Below, piece by piece: positions 1-8,286 of a stretch of 14,881 nucleotides of DNA. The stretch is from Clostridia bacterium (GTDB lineage Bacteria > Bacillota > Clostridia > Christensenellales > CAG-138). The notes beneath the pieces are model-generated. The model was not told where the DNA came from. It saw only the letters and a program-made list of their open reading frames with translations, and made no database searches. The position numbers and the translations under genes were made by a program. Numbering within the stretch: the stretch's first letter is position 1; the number at the start of each line of letters is the position of its first letter. The DNA lies in contig JAEDCW010000046.1 of NCBI GenBank assembly GCA_016293975.1, positions 1 to 14,881 on the forward strand, in the 5' to 3' direction.

Positions 1-3000
1 CGACTTCGTACGTACCTGCGGCAGGTGTCGTCGTGCCAAACTCGTTGTGGGAGATAGTTACGTCAACGCAATTCACAGGAGTGCTGTACGTAATCTCGGA
101 GCGGTTTCTTACCCTCAGACGCGGAATGCTGTCCGCTGTCGTAACATCCTCGGTATCTACAGTTATTGAGCCAAGACCTATGGCCTCTACATCGTCACCT
201 ACTGCAATGTCGTCAAGACCGGTGTACTCGCTCATAATGTATCCATCGATGAATACTCTTGCAACGCCCGTCGAATCCTCAACCATTATTGTCTCAAGTG
301 CGCCGTCCGAGCTGTAGCCGAGGCTCTGTACAACACCAACGACCTTCAGAAGCTTACCTGTATTTGCAGGACTCATAGCCTCTGCACAAGTTACCAAAGT
401 TGGTTCAACGGGGTTAATCATCTCGTCAATGCACTCGATGGTGCTTACTGCGAGCTGACGCTCACCGTTGTAAGAGCTTGTAGTGCCCTGAACGCGTACT
501 TTTTGTCCGATGCAGAAATTACCATCTACAGGGAATAGGTTAATACCGCCCGTAACATCCTGAACGTAAATACAATCGAAGAACGCTGTATCCTGATCAT
601 AGCCGGATGCGTTACTCGTCACGATACCTTCAATGGTGAACCTTACGCCCTCCTCAGCCGCATGAACATCCGCTATAGGAGTGATAGTGGGTTCGGGCTT
701 GAGCATATTTATTATGTTCATGACGATCTGATAGTTGCTGTTCTGGAGCGTGGTCGAGTTCTCAACGGTTACAGAGACCTCGAATGTCGAGAAGAACGTT
801 ACGCCCGATACCAACAGCCATCCGCCGCCTGGTAGTGTCTCAGATACCATTACCGAGACCTCATCCTTGGGAACTACGACAGTATCTTCAGCATAAACCG
901 GAACGTAAGAGCTTGAACCACCAAAGTCTGCCGTATAGTTGGCACCCCATGTCGTTGTGAAACCCTGAATGATTTCAGTTGCATTTGCACCCGGTATGAT
1001 CGGAGCGCCATTGTAGCAACTGAACGAATTATTCGTCGTTTCGAAAACATTGTAAAGGAACGGTGAGTCATAGTTATAGTTGTACTCTGTATCAAAGTAC
1101 AGTCTGTATGCTTCGTTCTCCTTCTCTACCTCGTCAACTACGATACCGTTTGCAACTCTGCTTGTTGCTCCAATCGCCTCGAGTATGGCGTTTGATATGT
1201 TATGTGCCATCTCTTCCTCGGCAGTGGGGTTGCCGCGGTCAGACTTCGAGCAGACAATAACATTGCCGCCGTTATCCGCATAGTACTTTATGGCATCGAG
1301 TTCATCCTGAGTATAGAGGTTTTCTACACCTACAGTCTGCCATCCGCCATAAGGTACCGTAAGAACGAGCAAAGCCTTATCTGCGAGTGCGTCTGAGGTG
1401 ATATCATCGGTGATGTATTCAACTCTGATACCGTTTTTCGCACACAGCTCTATGAATGCCGCATCGCTTCCGGCGTAGTTGCCCGAGATATAGAAGTTTG
1501 AATGTCCGGCATCTATAGCTACATCAATAAGCTCTGTGGGGTCAAGCACGTCGAGATCCATATTGTATGTGAATACATACGGTGTCGTGCCGAGTGTCGC
1601 ATATACCGTTACCTTGAGCGTCTGTGCACCTATGGTAGTGGGTGTGAATACATAGGACGTCTCGTTCTCGGTCATTGTCGTGACTGTAATGGGATTCTCA
1701 ACTGTATCGAGAATCGTAAAGTCACCCTGACCTATACGCAGACTGTAAACGATACTGTCGACAGTCATATCCGATGTCTCGTAGTTGTAAATCTTTGTTG
1801 TAACTGTGGTCGGCTCGCCCTTGACCTCGATTACCGTGTCCTTTGTTACGGAGCTTATTCCGACCTTGCTTACTTCGCCTGTCCAAACCGGTGCGGTAAC
1901 TGCGATATCTCCGTCTGCCTGATCTACTCTAATGTAGTAGTACGAGTAATCACTGGGCAGTGTTACATCGAGTATGCCGGTATTGGAATTGAACTCCTGG
2001 GTATATACAGTTACGCCGCCGTTTACAACAACAGATACCAGACCTATCACGTCCGAGGCATTCGGATCGCTTATCGATGCATAAATGTGTACGTTGTCCG
2101 TCGCATCGATAATCGAACCCATGGGCATGTTATTCAGAGTGTACATTATCTCAAGGTTATGGTCCTCTGTAGAATAGATAGCTCTGTCACGCATAGCCTG
2201 GTAGATGCCTTCTTCTGTGAAGTTATCTGTAAGTACTACTGTACGTGTCGTATTCGCGTTACCCCACTTGCCCTTGTGGTTATCCTGATTGTTTGTAGGC
2301 GCTACGTGCCAACCTTTGTCGAGTGCGAGTGTATAGTACTCGTAGCTGGGCCAGTATGAGCCTCCGCCAACCTGTCCTTCACCATTACCGACCTCGATCA
2401 TCGTTACTATCGAGTCGATTGCAGGATCCCAATGTGCAAAATCCTCGAATGTTCCGAACGTCGTGCCGGGATGGTTGAACATACCCAATGCATTGGGGAA
2501 CTGCTTAAGTCTATTGTAGAAGTTAGTCAATCCCGGGCCGCCCTTTATTACGTAATCGGGATTGTTGCGGCTCTCGAAACCGACGGTGTTGTATATGTTC
2601 ATGTGACCATATTGTCCACTCCATGTCATTTCAAAGCCATAGCAGAACACCTTATCGGCAACAATCGAGTTGTAGTGCGCCGTTGTAGTCTTAGCCTCCT
2701 GCCACAATGTTTGTGTTCCGTCAGCAGTCAGCTTACCTGCAGATGCGTCTGCGAAGTTACCGAGATTGCTAGCGGTGTCAAAGTAGTTGGAGTGGTCCGT
2801 TACTGCGAGAAAGTCAACATTCTCCGAATCGGGGAGATTCATTACATACTCGAAAGCATCCTCGAGCGTACCTGCGCCATCGGAATACTCAGCCGTATGG
2901 GAGTGAATTTGTCCGAAGTACAACGAATACTGAGGCTGACCAACTGTAAATGTCCAGACCAATTCGCATGACTTGTTGTCACTTCTTGTAATGACGACCT

Positions 3001-6000
3001 TTGCGGTATATTTGCCGTCCTCCATGTTGGACGCGGGCGTGTACGTTGCAGTTTCGCCATCAACTACAACATCGGTAAGTGGCATACCGTCAAGATACAT
3101 CTCGACAGTGGGATTCTCGCCCGCATTCTCAAATACTGCGATTATGTTCGGACGCTTGTCGTCATAAGTCGCACTGTTGGGTTCAGGCTGAACGCTTGTT
3201 ATTCTGGGTAGATCGTTAACTGTAACCGTTGTGGATGCGGTACCGTTGTTATTGGCTTCATCCAAAGCGTTTATTGTCAATGAAAGGCTTGTAACTCCAA
3301 CAACGATGCTGCTTCCGGGTATTACACACTCATATTTTCCGGTTGTCTCATTGTAGGTCATATCGTATGTTGTCGTAGCAGAAGTTCCGCCGTTGAACGT
3401 GCATTCAAGACTTGCGGATACCACTCCGACATTATCGGTTATGGTGGCGTTAACGGTGTAATCTTTGCCTACCTCAGCATCAAGCAATGTGCCGAATTCC
3501 ACAACGGGTGCCGAAGTATCGTTCAGCACCACGTAATCGGTCTGGCTGCCTACGCGCAGCTGAGTTGTTGTGTTATATGCGGACAAGCAAGCATAAAGGT
3601 CAACTACTTCGCCTGCAGTAACACCTATAGGATATGAAGCCGCTCTATAAATGCCAATCTGTGTGCCCATAGAATCTGTAACATAAGTGGTTCCGTTGCT
3701 ATTGTATTCGCCAAGTGTCACTTCCCTAAGGAGTACCCACTCAGAGAGCAACGTAGCCTTATTCTCGAGCATTGAAGCAATCGTTGTAAATTCCTGTGCC
3801 GGTATGAGTGTCGTCTCGGCAGCAGGCTTAACGAGCGTCGTAGCAGTCAAGCTCTGAACCTGTGGAACACCACCGTACACGCTCTTTGTACCCGTCACAA
3901 CCACAATATCGCCTATATCGTAGTCGTCAAGCGAGTTGTAAAGCTGTATCGCTACTATCTCACCGTTAATGACATCCTGCAGTATTGCAGAATTCATCGA
4001 GTCGTAGTTACCGTAGCGGTATACCAGCTGTCCGATAACGCTTATCTGCTCGTTTGCAACGGCGGCAAGCGCCTCATTTATGTTGAGGACGTTTTCGGGA
4101 ATAATTTCGTCCGAAATCGGATCGTCAACTATAAGCGTCTCAGTTATATCACTTGCGCTTGCAACTCTGAGCTGATAGACGTTGAACGAACTTACAATAG
4201 CGATAACATCTACTATATCGCCTTCAACAAAGCTTGTTTCGGGCATTTTGTAGATATTGATCGAATTACCATATGCATCTGTAACAGGTGTCGAACCCGA
4301 CGTATTGATCGTGCCGAGCGTCAGACCTTTAATAAGTACGCGAGTTGACTCCATCAGCTGTATCGTCGTATCTTCGTCGGAAGCGAGCTCTGCGAGTGTG
4401 ACTTCAGCCAAAGGAAGTTCATTTCCCGTAGAAATCACGTTAAATACTTCCGCATTGTTTCCGTCGATGCCCGACAACTCAAACAGCCCCCTGTATTCAG
4501 CAGTCGTTCCTGTTGCCTGCACCTTGTCGCCTATGGCGAGTGTCGAAGGGACAGTGCCCGAATTCAGATACAGGTCTATACCGCCTGTGCTGTCCTGAAT
4601 GTATACGTTTCTGCCGTCTATGAACGTAACCGTTCCCTGTACTGTCGCTGAAACACCTGTCTCATATGCACGTACATCGGCTATAGGAGTATACGATACG
4701 TTTGTGTTTACATAGTCCTCTGATGACCCGACTCTGAGCTGATATGTGGTCTGACCACTGCTTACATACTTGCTTTGAGCGGCATAGATATCAACTACAT
4801 CGCCTGCAACGATTCCTTCGGGGAATGCCGCACCCTTGTATATGTTCGTCGTATAAGTGCCCTGTGTAACACTTGTATTTCCCGATGCGGAATATGTGCC
4901 CAGTGTTGCATCACGGAGTACTACGTACTCGGATACGTATTTATCTCCTCCAAGCTGAAGCTGAGCTATTAACAGCTCCTGTGCTGGGAAAGGCTCCTGT
5001 GTTGTATCCGTTACGGTGACGTCTGTAACATTGCTTATCTGTTTGACGCCGCCATATACGCCGGTCGTGCCGCTTACCGTAACGACATCGCCGACTACAT
5101 ATGAATCGAAATTCGAATAGTCGTACACCTGAAGACCGATTATCTCGTTATCAATCAAGTCCTGCAGTATTATCGTATTGCCTGCGAACTTATACGCAAC
5201 CTGACCTATGACCGTTATCTCCTCAGATGAAGCTGCCTGGTTAGCCTGCTTAATATTCAGCACATTCTCCGGTATGGTTGTTATCGGATCATGATCTGTG
5301 GGGTCAGCAGGAAGAGTTATCGCAGCGGTTATATCACTTGCGCTTGCAACTCTGAGCTGATAGACGTTGAACGAACTTACAATAGCGATAACATCTACTA
5401 TATCGCCTTCAACAAAGCTTGTTTCGGGCATTTTGTAGATATTGATCGAATTACCATATGCATCTGTAACAGGTGTCGAACCCGACGTATTGATCGTGCC
5501 GAGCGTCAGACCTTTAATAAGTACGCGAGTTGACTCCATCAGCTGTATCGTCGTATCTTCGTCGGAAGCGAGCTCTGCGAGTGTGACTTCAGCCAAAGGA
5601 AGTTCATTTCCCGTAGAAATCACGTTAAATACTTCCGCATTGTTTCCGTCGATGCCCGACAACTCAAACAGCCCCCTGTATTCAGCAGTCGTTCCTGTTG
5701 CCTGCACCTTGTCGCCTATGGCGAGTGTCGAAGGGACAGTGCCCGAATTCAGATACAGGTCTATACCGCCTGTGCTGTCCTGAATGTATACGTTTCTGCC
5801 GTCTATGAACGTAACCGTTCCCTGTACTGTCGCTGAAACACCTGTCTCATATGCACGTACATCGGCAATGTCTGTATACTCAGGCTCAACTGCAGTATCG
5901 AGTTTGAATACTGTTATCGAATTGCCGTAATCGCTGGCTCCCAAATTCGACTGAGCATATGCTCTGTACTGGTCTGAAGAAATCCTATACATCAACTGTC

Positions 6001-6445
6001 TTGTAGACTGTGTTGACGGGACGATATTAAACAACCCGCCTGACACGTTAAATGCCCATGTTATACCTGTTGAATTGAGGGATATACCCGTTCCTGACGA
6101 GCCGCACGAAAGCTTTGATCCTGCGTTGTTTACAAGATAGAACCCGCCTGTGCCGGCTTCAAGCGTCCAAACCAGGTCTGTGCTTGGGTTTGTAATCTGA
6201 TCGCCGGAAACATCGACTGCAACGGCATCCATCGCGTTACTGCCATCGGCTGTTCCTGCAACAGCTTTGTACGTTTCCTCATATAGGGTCGCCAAAACAT
6301 ACTTGCCACCATCAACAATATCGTCTGCACTTGTTACTTTTGTGTAGACATCCGTGGCCGCAAATGAAATATTTGTCGGCAATACGGCGATACACATAAC
6401 AAGAGCAACGACAGCTGAGAGTACTCGCTTGCCTATTTTACCCAT
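1..6445 (-). CDS. Giant secreted multidomain PHP-type metallohydrolase (CehA/McbA-like) with OB-fold repeats, 3' end outside window
   Basis: The frame is open from ATG 6445 to the left edge, at least 2148 codons. GGAGG lies 7 nt upstream of the start. Residues 1-29 are a signal peptide (basic MGKIGKR, hydrophobic core, A-x-A-like end), so the protein is exported. Domains read by eye are: beta-rich region about 33-185; four OB-like double modules starting near 194, 393, 589 and 784; Ig-like segments about 977-1080 and 1081-1169; PHP core about 1170-1400; beta region about 1440-1635; GATase-like domain about 1640-1915; more OB-like modules about 1917-2125; then a new domain cut by the edge. PHP metal ligands appear complete: H1181-x-H1183, D1217-H1218, E1272, H1281, H1325, D1388-x-H1390. 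CehA/McbA relatives hydrolyse esters or phosphoesters; the OB modules resemble those beside extracellular nucleases such as YhcR. Inference: a surface or secreted phosphoesterase, perhaps acting on nucleic acids or nucleotides. Substrate and anchor are unknown. Confidence 0.85.
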   Translation of the reverse strand, partial: MGKIGKRVLSAVVALVMCIAVLPTNISFAATDVYTKVTSADDIVDGGKYVLATLYEETYKAVAGTADGSNAMDAVAVDVSGDQITNPSTDLVWTLEAGTGGFYLVNNAGSKLSCGSSGTGISLNSTGITWAFNVSGGLFNIVPSTQSTRQLMYRISSDQYRAYAQSNLGASDYGNSITVFKLDTAVEPEYTDIADVRAYETGVSATVQGTVTFIDGRNVYIQDSTGGIDLYLNSGTVPSTLAIGDKVQATGTTAEYRGLFELSGIDGNNAEVFNVISTGNELPLAEVTLAELASDEDTTIQLMESTRVLIKGLTLGTINTSGSTPVTDAYGNSINIYKMPETSFVEGDIVDVIAIVSSFNVYQLRVASASDITAAITLPADPTDHDPITTIPENVLNIKQANQAASSEEITVIGQVAYKFAGNTIILQDLIDNEIIGLQVYDYSNFDSYVVGDVVTVSGTTGVYGGVKQISNVTDVTVTDTTQEPFPAQELLIAQLQLGGDKYVSEYVVLRDATLGTYSASGNTSVTQGTYTTNIYKGAAFPEGIVAGDVVDIYAAQSKYVSSGQTTYQLRVGSSEDYVNTNVSYTPIADVRAYETGVSATVQGTVTFIDGRNVYIQDSTGGIDLYLNSGTVPSTLAIGDKVQATGTTAEYRGLFELSGIDGNNAEVFNVISTGNELPLAEVTLAELASDEDTTIQLMESTRVLIKGLTLGTINTSGSTPVTDAYGNSINIYKMPETSFVEGDIVDVIAIVSSFNVYQLRVASASDITETLIVDDPISDEIIPENVLNINEALAAVANEQISVIGQLVYRYGNYDSMNSAILQDVINGEIVAIQLYNSLDDYDIGDIVVVTGTKSVYGGVPQVQSLTATTLVKPAAETTLIPAQEFTTIASMLENKATLLSEWVLLREVTLGEYNSNGTTYVTDSMGTQIGIYRAASYPIGVTAGEVVDLYACLSAYNTTTQLRVGSQTDYVVLNDTSAPVVEFGTLLDAEVGKDYTVNATITDNVGVVSASLECTFNGGTSATTTYDMTYNETTGKYECVIPGSSIVVGVTSLSLTINALDEANNNGTASTTVTVNDLPRITSVQPEPNSATYDDKRPNIIAVFENAGENPTVEMYLDGMPLTDVVVDGETATYTPASNMEDGKYTAKVVITRSDNKSCELVWTFTVGQPQYSLYFGQIHSHTAEYSDGAGTLEDAFEYVMNLPDSENVDFLAVTDHSNYFDTASNLGNFADASAGKLTADGTQTLWQEAKTTTAHYNSIVADKVFCYGFEMTWSGQYGHMNIYNTVGFESRNNPDYVIKGGPGLTNFYNRLKQFPNALGMFNHPGTTFGTFEDFAHWDPAIDSIVTMIEVGNGEGQVGGGSYWPSYEYYTLALDKGWHVAPTNNQDNHKGKWGNANTTRTVVLTDNFTEEGIYQAMRDRAIYSTEDHNLEIMYTLNNMPMGSIIDATDNVHIYASISDPNASDVIGLVSVVVNGGVTVYTQEFNSNTGILDVTLPSDYSYYYIRVDQADGDIAVTAPVWTGEVSKVGISSVTKDTVIEVKGEPTTVTTKIYNYETSDMTVDSIVYSLRIGQGDFTILDTVENPITVTTMTENETSYVFTPTTIGAQTLKVTVYATLGTTPYVFTYNMDLDVLDPTELIDVAIDAGHSNFYISGNYAGSDAAFIELCAKNGIRVEYITDDITSDALADKALLVLTVPYGGWQTVGVENLYTQDELDAIKYYADNGGNVIVCSKSDRGNPTAEEEMAHNISNAILEAIGATSRVANGIVVDEVEKENEAYRLYFDTEYNYNYDSPFLYNVFETTNNSFSCYNGAPIIPGANATEIIQGFTTTWGANYTADFGGSSSYVPVYAEDTVVVPKDEVSVMVSETLPGGGWLLVSGVTFFSTFEVSVTVENSTTLQNSNYQIVMNIINMLKPEPTITPIADVHAAEEGVRFTIEGIVTSNASGYDQDTAFFDCIYVQDVTGGINLFPVDGNFCIGQKVRVQGTTSSYNGERQLAVSTIECIDEMINPVEPTLVTCAEAMSPANTGKLLKVVGVVQSLGYSSDGALETIMVEDSTGVARVFIDGYIMSEYTGLDDIAVGDDVEAIGLGSITVDTEDVTTADSIPRLRVRNRSEITYSTPVNCVDVTISHNEFGTTTPAAGTYEV
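4143..4681 (-). repeat. 539-bp perfect direct repeat, copy 2 (OB-like module 3 of the giant protein)
   Basis: This is base-for-base identical to 5328-5866, offset 1185 bp (395 codons), so both copies are read in the same frame. It encodes residues 589-767, running from ADVRAYETG to SASDI. Identity stops abruptly on both sides, at the edges of a protein module. The copies include synonymous positions, so identity is not explained by protein selection. Recent duplication or gene conversion is the likely cause. Confidence 0.95.
5328..5866 (-). repeat. 539-bp perfect direct repeat, copy 1 (OB-like module 1 of the giant protein)
   Basis: This is the partner of 4143-4681 and encodes residues 194-372. 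The module starts with a strand pattern typical of OB folds (VQGTVTFIDGRNVYIQDSTGG, then IGDKVQATGT) and continues with a second beta-rich half. The 646 bp between the copies encode a related but clearly diverged module (about residues 393-585). Confidence 0.95.
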
Positions 6446-6504
6446 ATGATAACCTCCATTTCTAAATGTCAATGTTTACTTGTTTAGCTAACATTTGTTA
6501 CATA

Positions 6505-6533
6505 ATTATAACATATGCACACTGTTAAATAAA
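6505..6533 (-). promoter_or_regulatory. Promoter of the giant hydrolase gene
   Basis: On the minus strand a perfect TATAAT (6510-6505) is preceded by TGT, giving an extended -10. A weak -35 (TTTATT, 6533-6528) sits 17 bp upstream. Predicted transcription starts near 6498, leaving a leader of about 50 nt that ends in the ribosome site GGAGG before ATG 6445. No riboswitch-like structure is evident in the leader. Confidence 0.6.
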
Positions 6534-6592
6534 CCGTCGTAAGCTAATTCGTAAGTAATCTTGTTAAAAAGAAAAGGTATAAATACACTCTA

Positions 6593-6624
6593 CAAAAGAC
6601 AACGGCATCGCAATTGCTATGCCG
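6593..6624 (-). terminator. Probable intrinsic terminator after hbd
   Basis: About 22 nt past the hbd stop, the minus strand forms CGGCAT...ATGCCG (6624-6619 with 6608-6603) around a self-complementary GCAATTGC, followed by a T-rich but interrupted tail (TTGTCTTTTG). It would end the metK-crt-hbd transcript before the promoter of the giant gene. The imperfect T-tract keeps confidence moderate. Confidence 0.55.
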
Positions 6625-6646
6625 CTGACAAACAAGTCATTATTTA

Positions 6647-7480
6647 TCAATACTTGAAGAAACCCTCTCCCGTTTTTCTTCCGAGCAATCCGCCCCTTAC
6701 CATCTTTTTGAGCAACGGATGCGGCCGATACTTGGGGTCTCCGGTTTCAGCCTGCAAAACCTCCATAATTGCAAGCACTACGTCGAGTCCTATAAGGTCT
6801 CCGAGTGCGAGCGGTCCCATAGGATGATTTGCTCCGAGCTTCATAGCCGTGTCAATATCCTCGATCGAAGCGGTCGAATCCGCATAGATGCCTATCGCCT
6901 CATTGATCATCGGAATAAGTATTCTGTTGACTACAAATCCTGCGGCTTCATTTACGACAACGGGTGTCTTGCCTATCTCCTCAACTATAGCGCATATCCT
7001 GTCGACTGCCTCTTTTGGAGCATTAAGTCCCGTGATTACCTCCACGAGCTTCATTACGGGCGCCGGATTGAAGAAATGCATGCCAACGATAGTACGATTA
7101 ATGCCCTTGCCCATCTCCGTGATAGAAAGCGACGATGTGTTCGTAGCAAATATGCACGTCTCTTTGCAAATCAAGTCGAGCTGAGAGAAAAGCTGTTGCT
7201 TAAGCTCCATCTTTTCAAGCACTGCTTCTACGATGAGGTCGCAGTCGCACACGTCCTCTGCGAGTCCTGTGCTTATCTTGCCTATAATTCCGTCAGCTAC
7301 AGCCTGCTCCATCTTACCTTTAGCAACGAGCTTATCCAGACCCTTCTTTATCCTCTGCTTTCCGTTATCGGCAAATTCCTGCGATACATCGCAGAGTACC
7401 ACTTCGTAACCCTGTGTGCTCGCAAATGCCTGCGCGATTCCGGAACCCATTGTTCCTGCACCAATTACTCCGACTTTCAT
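6647..7480 (-). CDS. hbd: 3-hydroxybutyryl-CoA dehydrogenase
   Basis: This 277-residue protein matches the family length of about 280. It interconverts acetoacetyl-CoA and 3-hydroxybutyryl-CoA with NAD(P)(H) in the cytoplasm, in butyrate/butanol-type fermentation or short-chain fatty acid oxidation. The N-terminal Rossmann domain has the dinucleotide loop GAGTMG at 7-12. Catalytic residues are visible: Ser116/Ser117 in NTSS, His135 in HFFNP, Glu147 in KLVEV and Asn185 in FVVNR. The C-terminal helical domain carries HPMGPL and ends in the usual GEGFFKY. The start at 7480 is preceded by AGGAGG, and the crt stop codon TAG overlaps that ribosome site, so the two genes are probably translationally coupled. 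The protein lies beside crt, its natural partner; thiolase and acyl-CoA dehydrogenase are not in the window. Confidence 0.95.
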   Translation of the reverse strand: MKVGVIGAGTMGSGIAQAFASTQGYEVVLCDVSQEFADNGKQRIKKGLDKLVAKGKMEQAVADGIIGKISTGLAEDVCDCDLIVEAVLEKMELKQQLFSQLDLICKETCIFATNTSSLSITEMGKGINRTIVGMHFFNPAPVMKLVEVITGLNAPKEAVDRICAIVEEIGKTPVVVNEAAGFVVNRILIPMINEAIGIYADSTASIEDIDTAMKLGANHPMGPLALGDLIGLDVVLAIMEVLQAETGDPKYRPHPLLKKMVRGGLLGRKTGEGFFKY

Positions 7481-7488
7481 ACAGCCTC

Positions 7489-8262
7489 CTATTTATTCTC
7501 AAAAGGTTTCGGCTCTTGCTTTGATACAAACGCCGTCATTGCATTTACTTGATCCTGAGTCTCGTAACAATTGGAATAATTCTCCAGCTCTATCGCCAAA
7601 GCCTCATCCATACCGCACAGAACGCCTGTGTTCACCGAGCGTTTCGCGGCGCGCACAGCTATCGGTGCATTCTTCGCTATTGAAGCGGCCATAGCAAATA
7701 CCTCGTCAAGCAGCGTCTCCTGAGGAACAACGCGGTTTACTATTCCGAGTCTTAGCGCCTCCTCGGACTTAACTCTTCTTGCTGTATAAAGGAGTTCCTT
7801 GCCTGCACCGGGCCCTACGAGCCTTACTATTCTTTGAGTACCGCCAAATCCGGGCGTAATACCGAGCGTCACTTCTGGGAAGGCGAATGATGCATTCTGC
7901 GATGCGATTCTGATATCGCAGGCGAGAGCCAGTTCAAAGCCGCCGCCCAATGCAAAGCCATTTACCGCCGCGATCACGGGTATTGGAAGCATCTCAAGCT
8001 TTCTGAATACCTCGGAACCCTTTTTACCGAAACGCTTTGCCTCTGTCCTGTCCTGTGTACGCATGACCGATATATCTGCTCCTGCCACAAACGCCTTAGT
8101 GCCGGCACCTGTAACTACCAAGCATCTCGTATCCTCGTCAATCATACCCAATGCTTCATCCAAATCGTCCAGAACCTGCTCATTAAGCGCGTTCAGAGCT
8201 TCCGGACGATTGATTGTCAAAAGCACAAAACCGTCTTTTTTCGTTAATTCAACATAGGTCAT
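7489..8262 (-). CDS. crt: Short-chain enoyl-CoA hydratase (crotonase)
   Basis: This is a 257-residue crotonase-fold protein of standard length. It hydrates crotonyl-CoA to 3-hydroxybutyryl-CoA, the step next to the one catalysed by the adjacent dehydrogenase. Visible family motifs are the CoA/oxyanion segment AFVAGADI (57-64), GFALGGGFELALACD (102-116) with catalytic Glu110, and FPEVTLGITPGFGGTQR (128-144) with catalytic Glu130. Both acid residues needed for hydratase activity are present, which argues against the isomerase or dehalogenase branches of the superfamily. The start at 8262 has a GGGGG ribosome site about 8 nt upstream. It sits 24 nt after metK with no terminator between them, and 8 nt before hbd. 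The name crt rests on its pairing with hbd; a beta-oxidation-type hydratase would look similar. Confidence 0.92.
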   Translation of the reverse strand: MTYVELTKKDGFVLLTINRPEALNALNEQVLDDLDEALGMIDEDTRCLVVTGAGTKAFVAGADISVMRTQDRTEAKRFGKKGSEVFRKLEMLPIPVIAAVNGFALGGGFELALACDIRIASQNASFAFPEVTLGITPGFGGTQRIVRLVGPGAGKELLYTARRVKSEEALRLGIVNRVVPQETLLDEVFAMAASIAKNAPIAVRAAKRSVNTGVLCGMDEALAIELENYSNCYETQDQVNAMTAFVSKQEPKPFENK

Positions 8263-8286
8263 TCGGTATCCCCCAGTCTTTATTCT

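Noticed and set aside
1502..2971. Plus-strand open frames opposite the giant gene (1502-2359 and 2432-2971)
   Set aside because: They have no ribosome site and odd composition (rich in Cys, Arg, Tyr, Ile). They lie opposite the continuous minus-strand frame, whose translation has clear domain motifs, so they are antisense shadows.
4143..5866. The 539-bp repeats as copies of a mobile element
   Set aside because: They contain no transposase, have no terminal inverted repeats or target duplication, and their borders match protein modules in one continuous frame.
6719..7552. Long plus-strand frame opposite hbd
   Set aside because: It has the same length as hbd by chance, but its translation is Cys/Tyr/Arg-rich with no recognisable motif, no ribosome site and no promoter. 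hbd on the other strand is certain.
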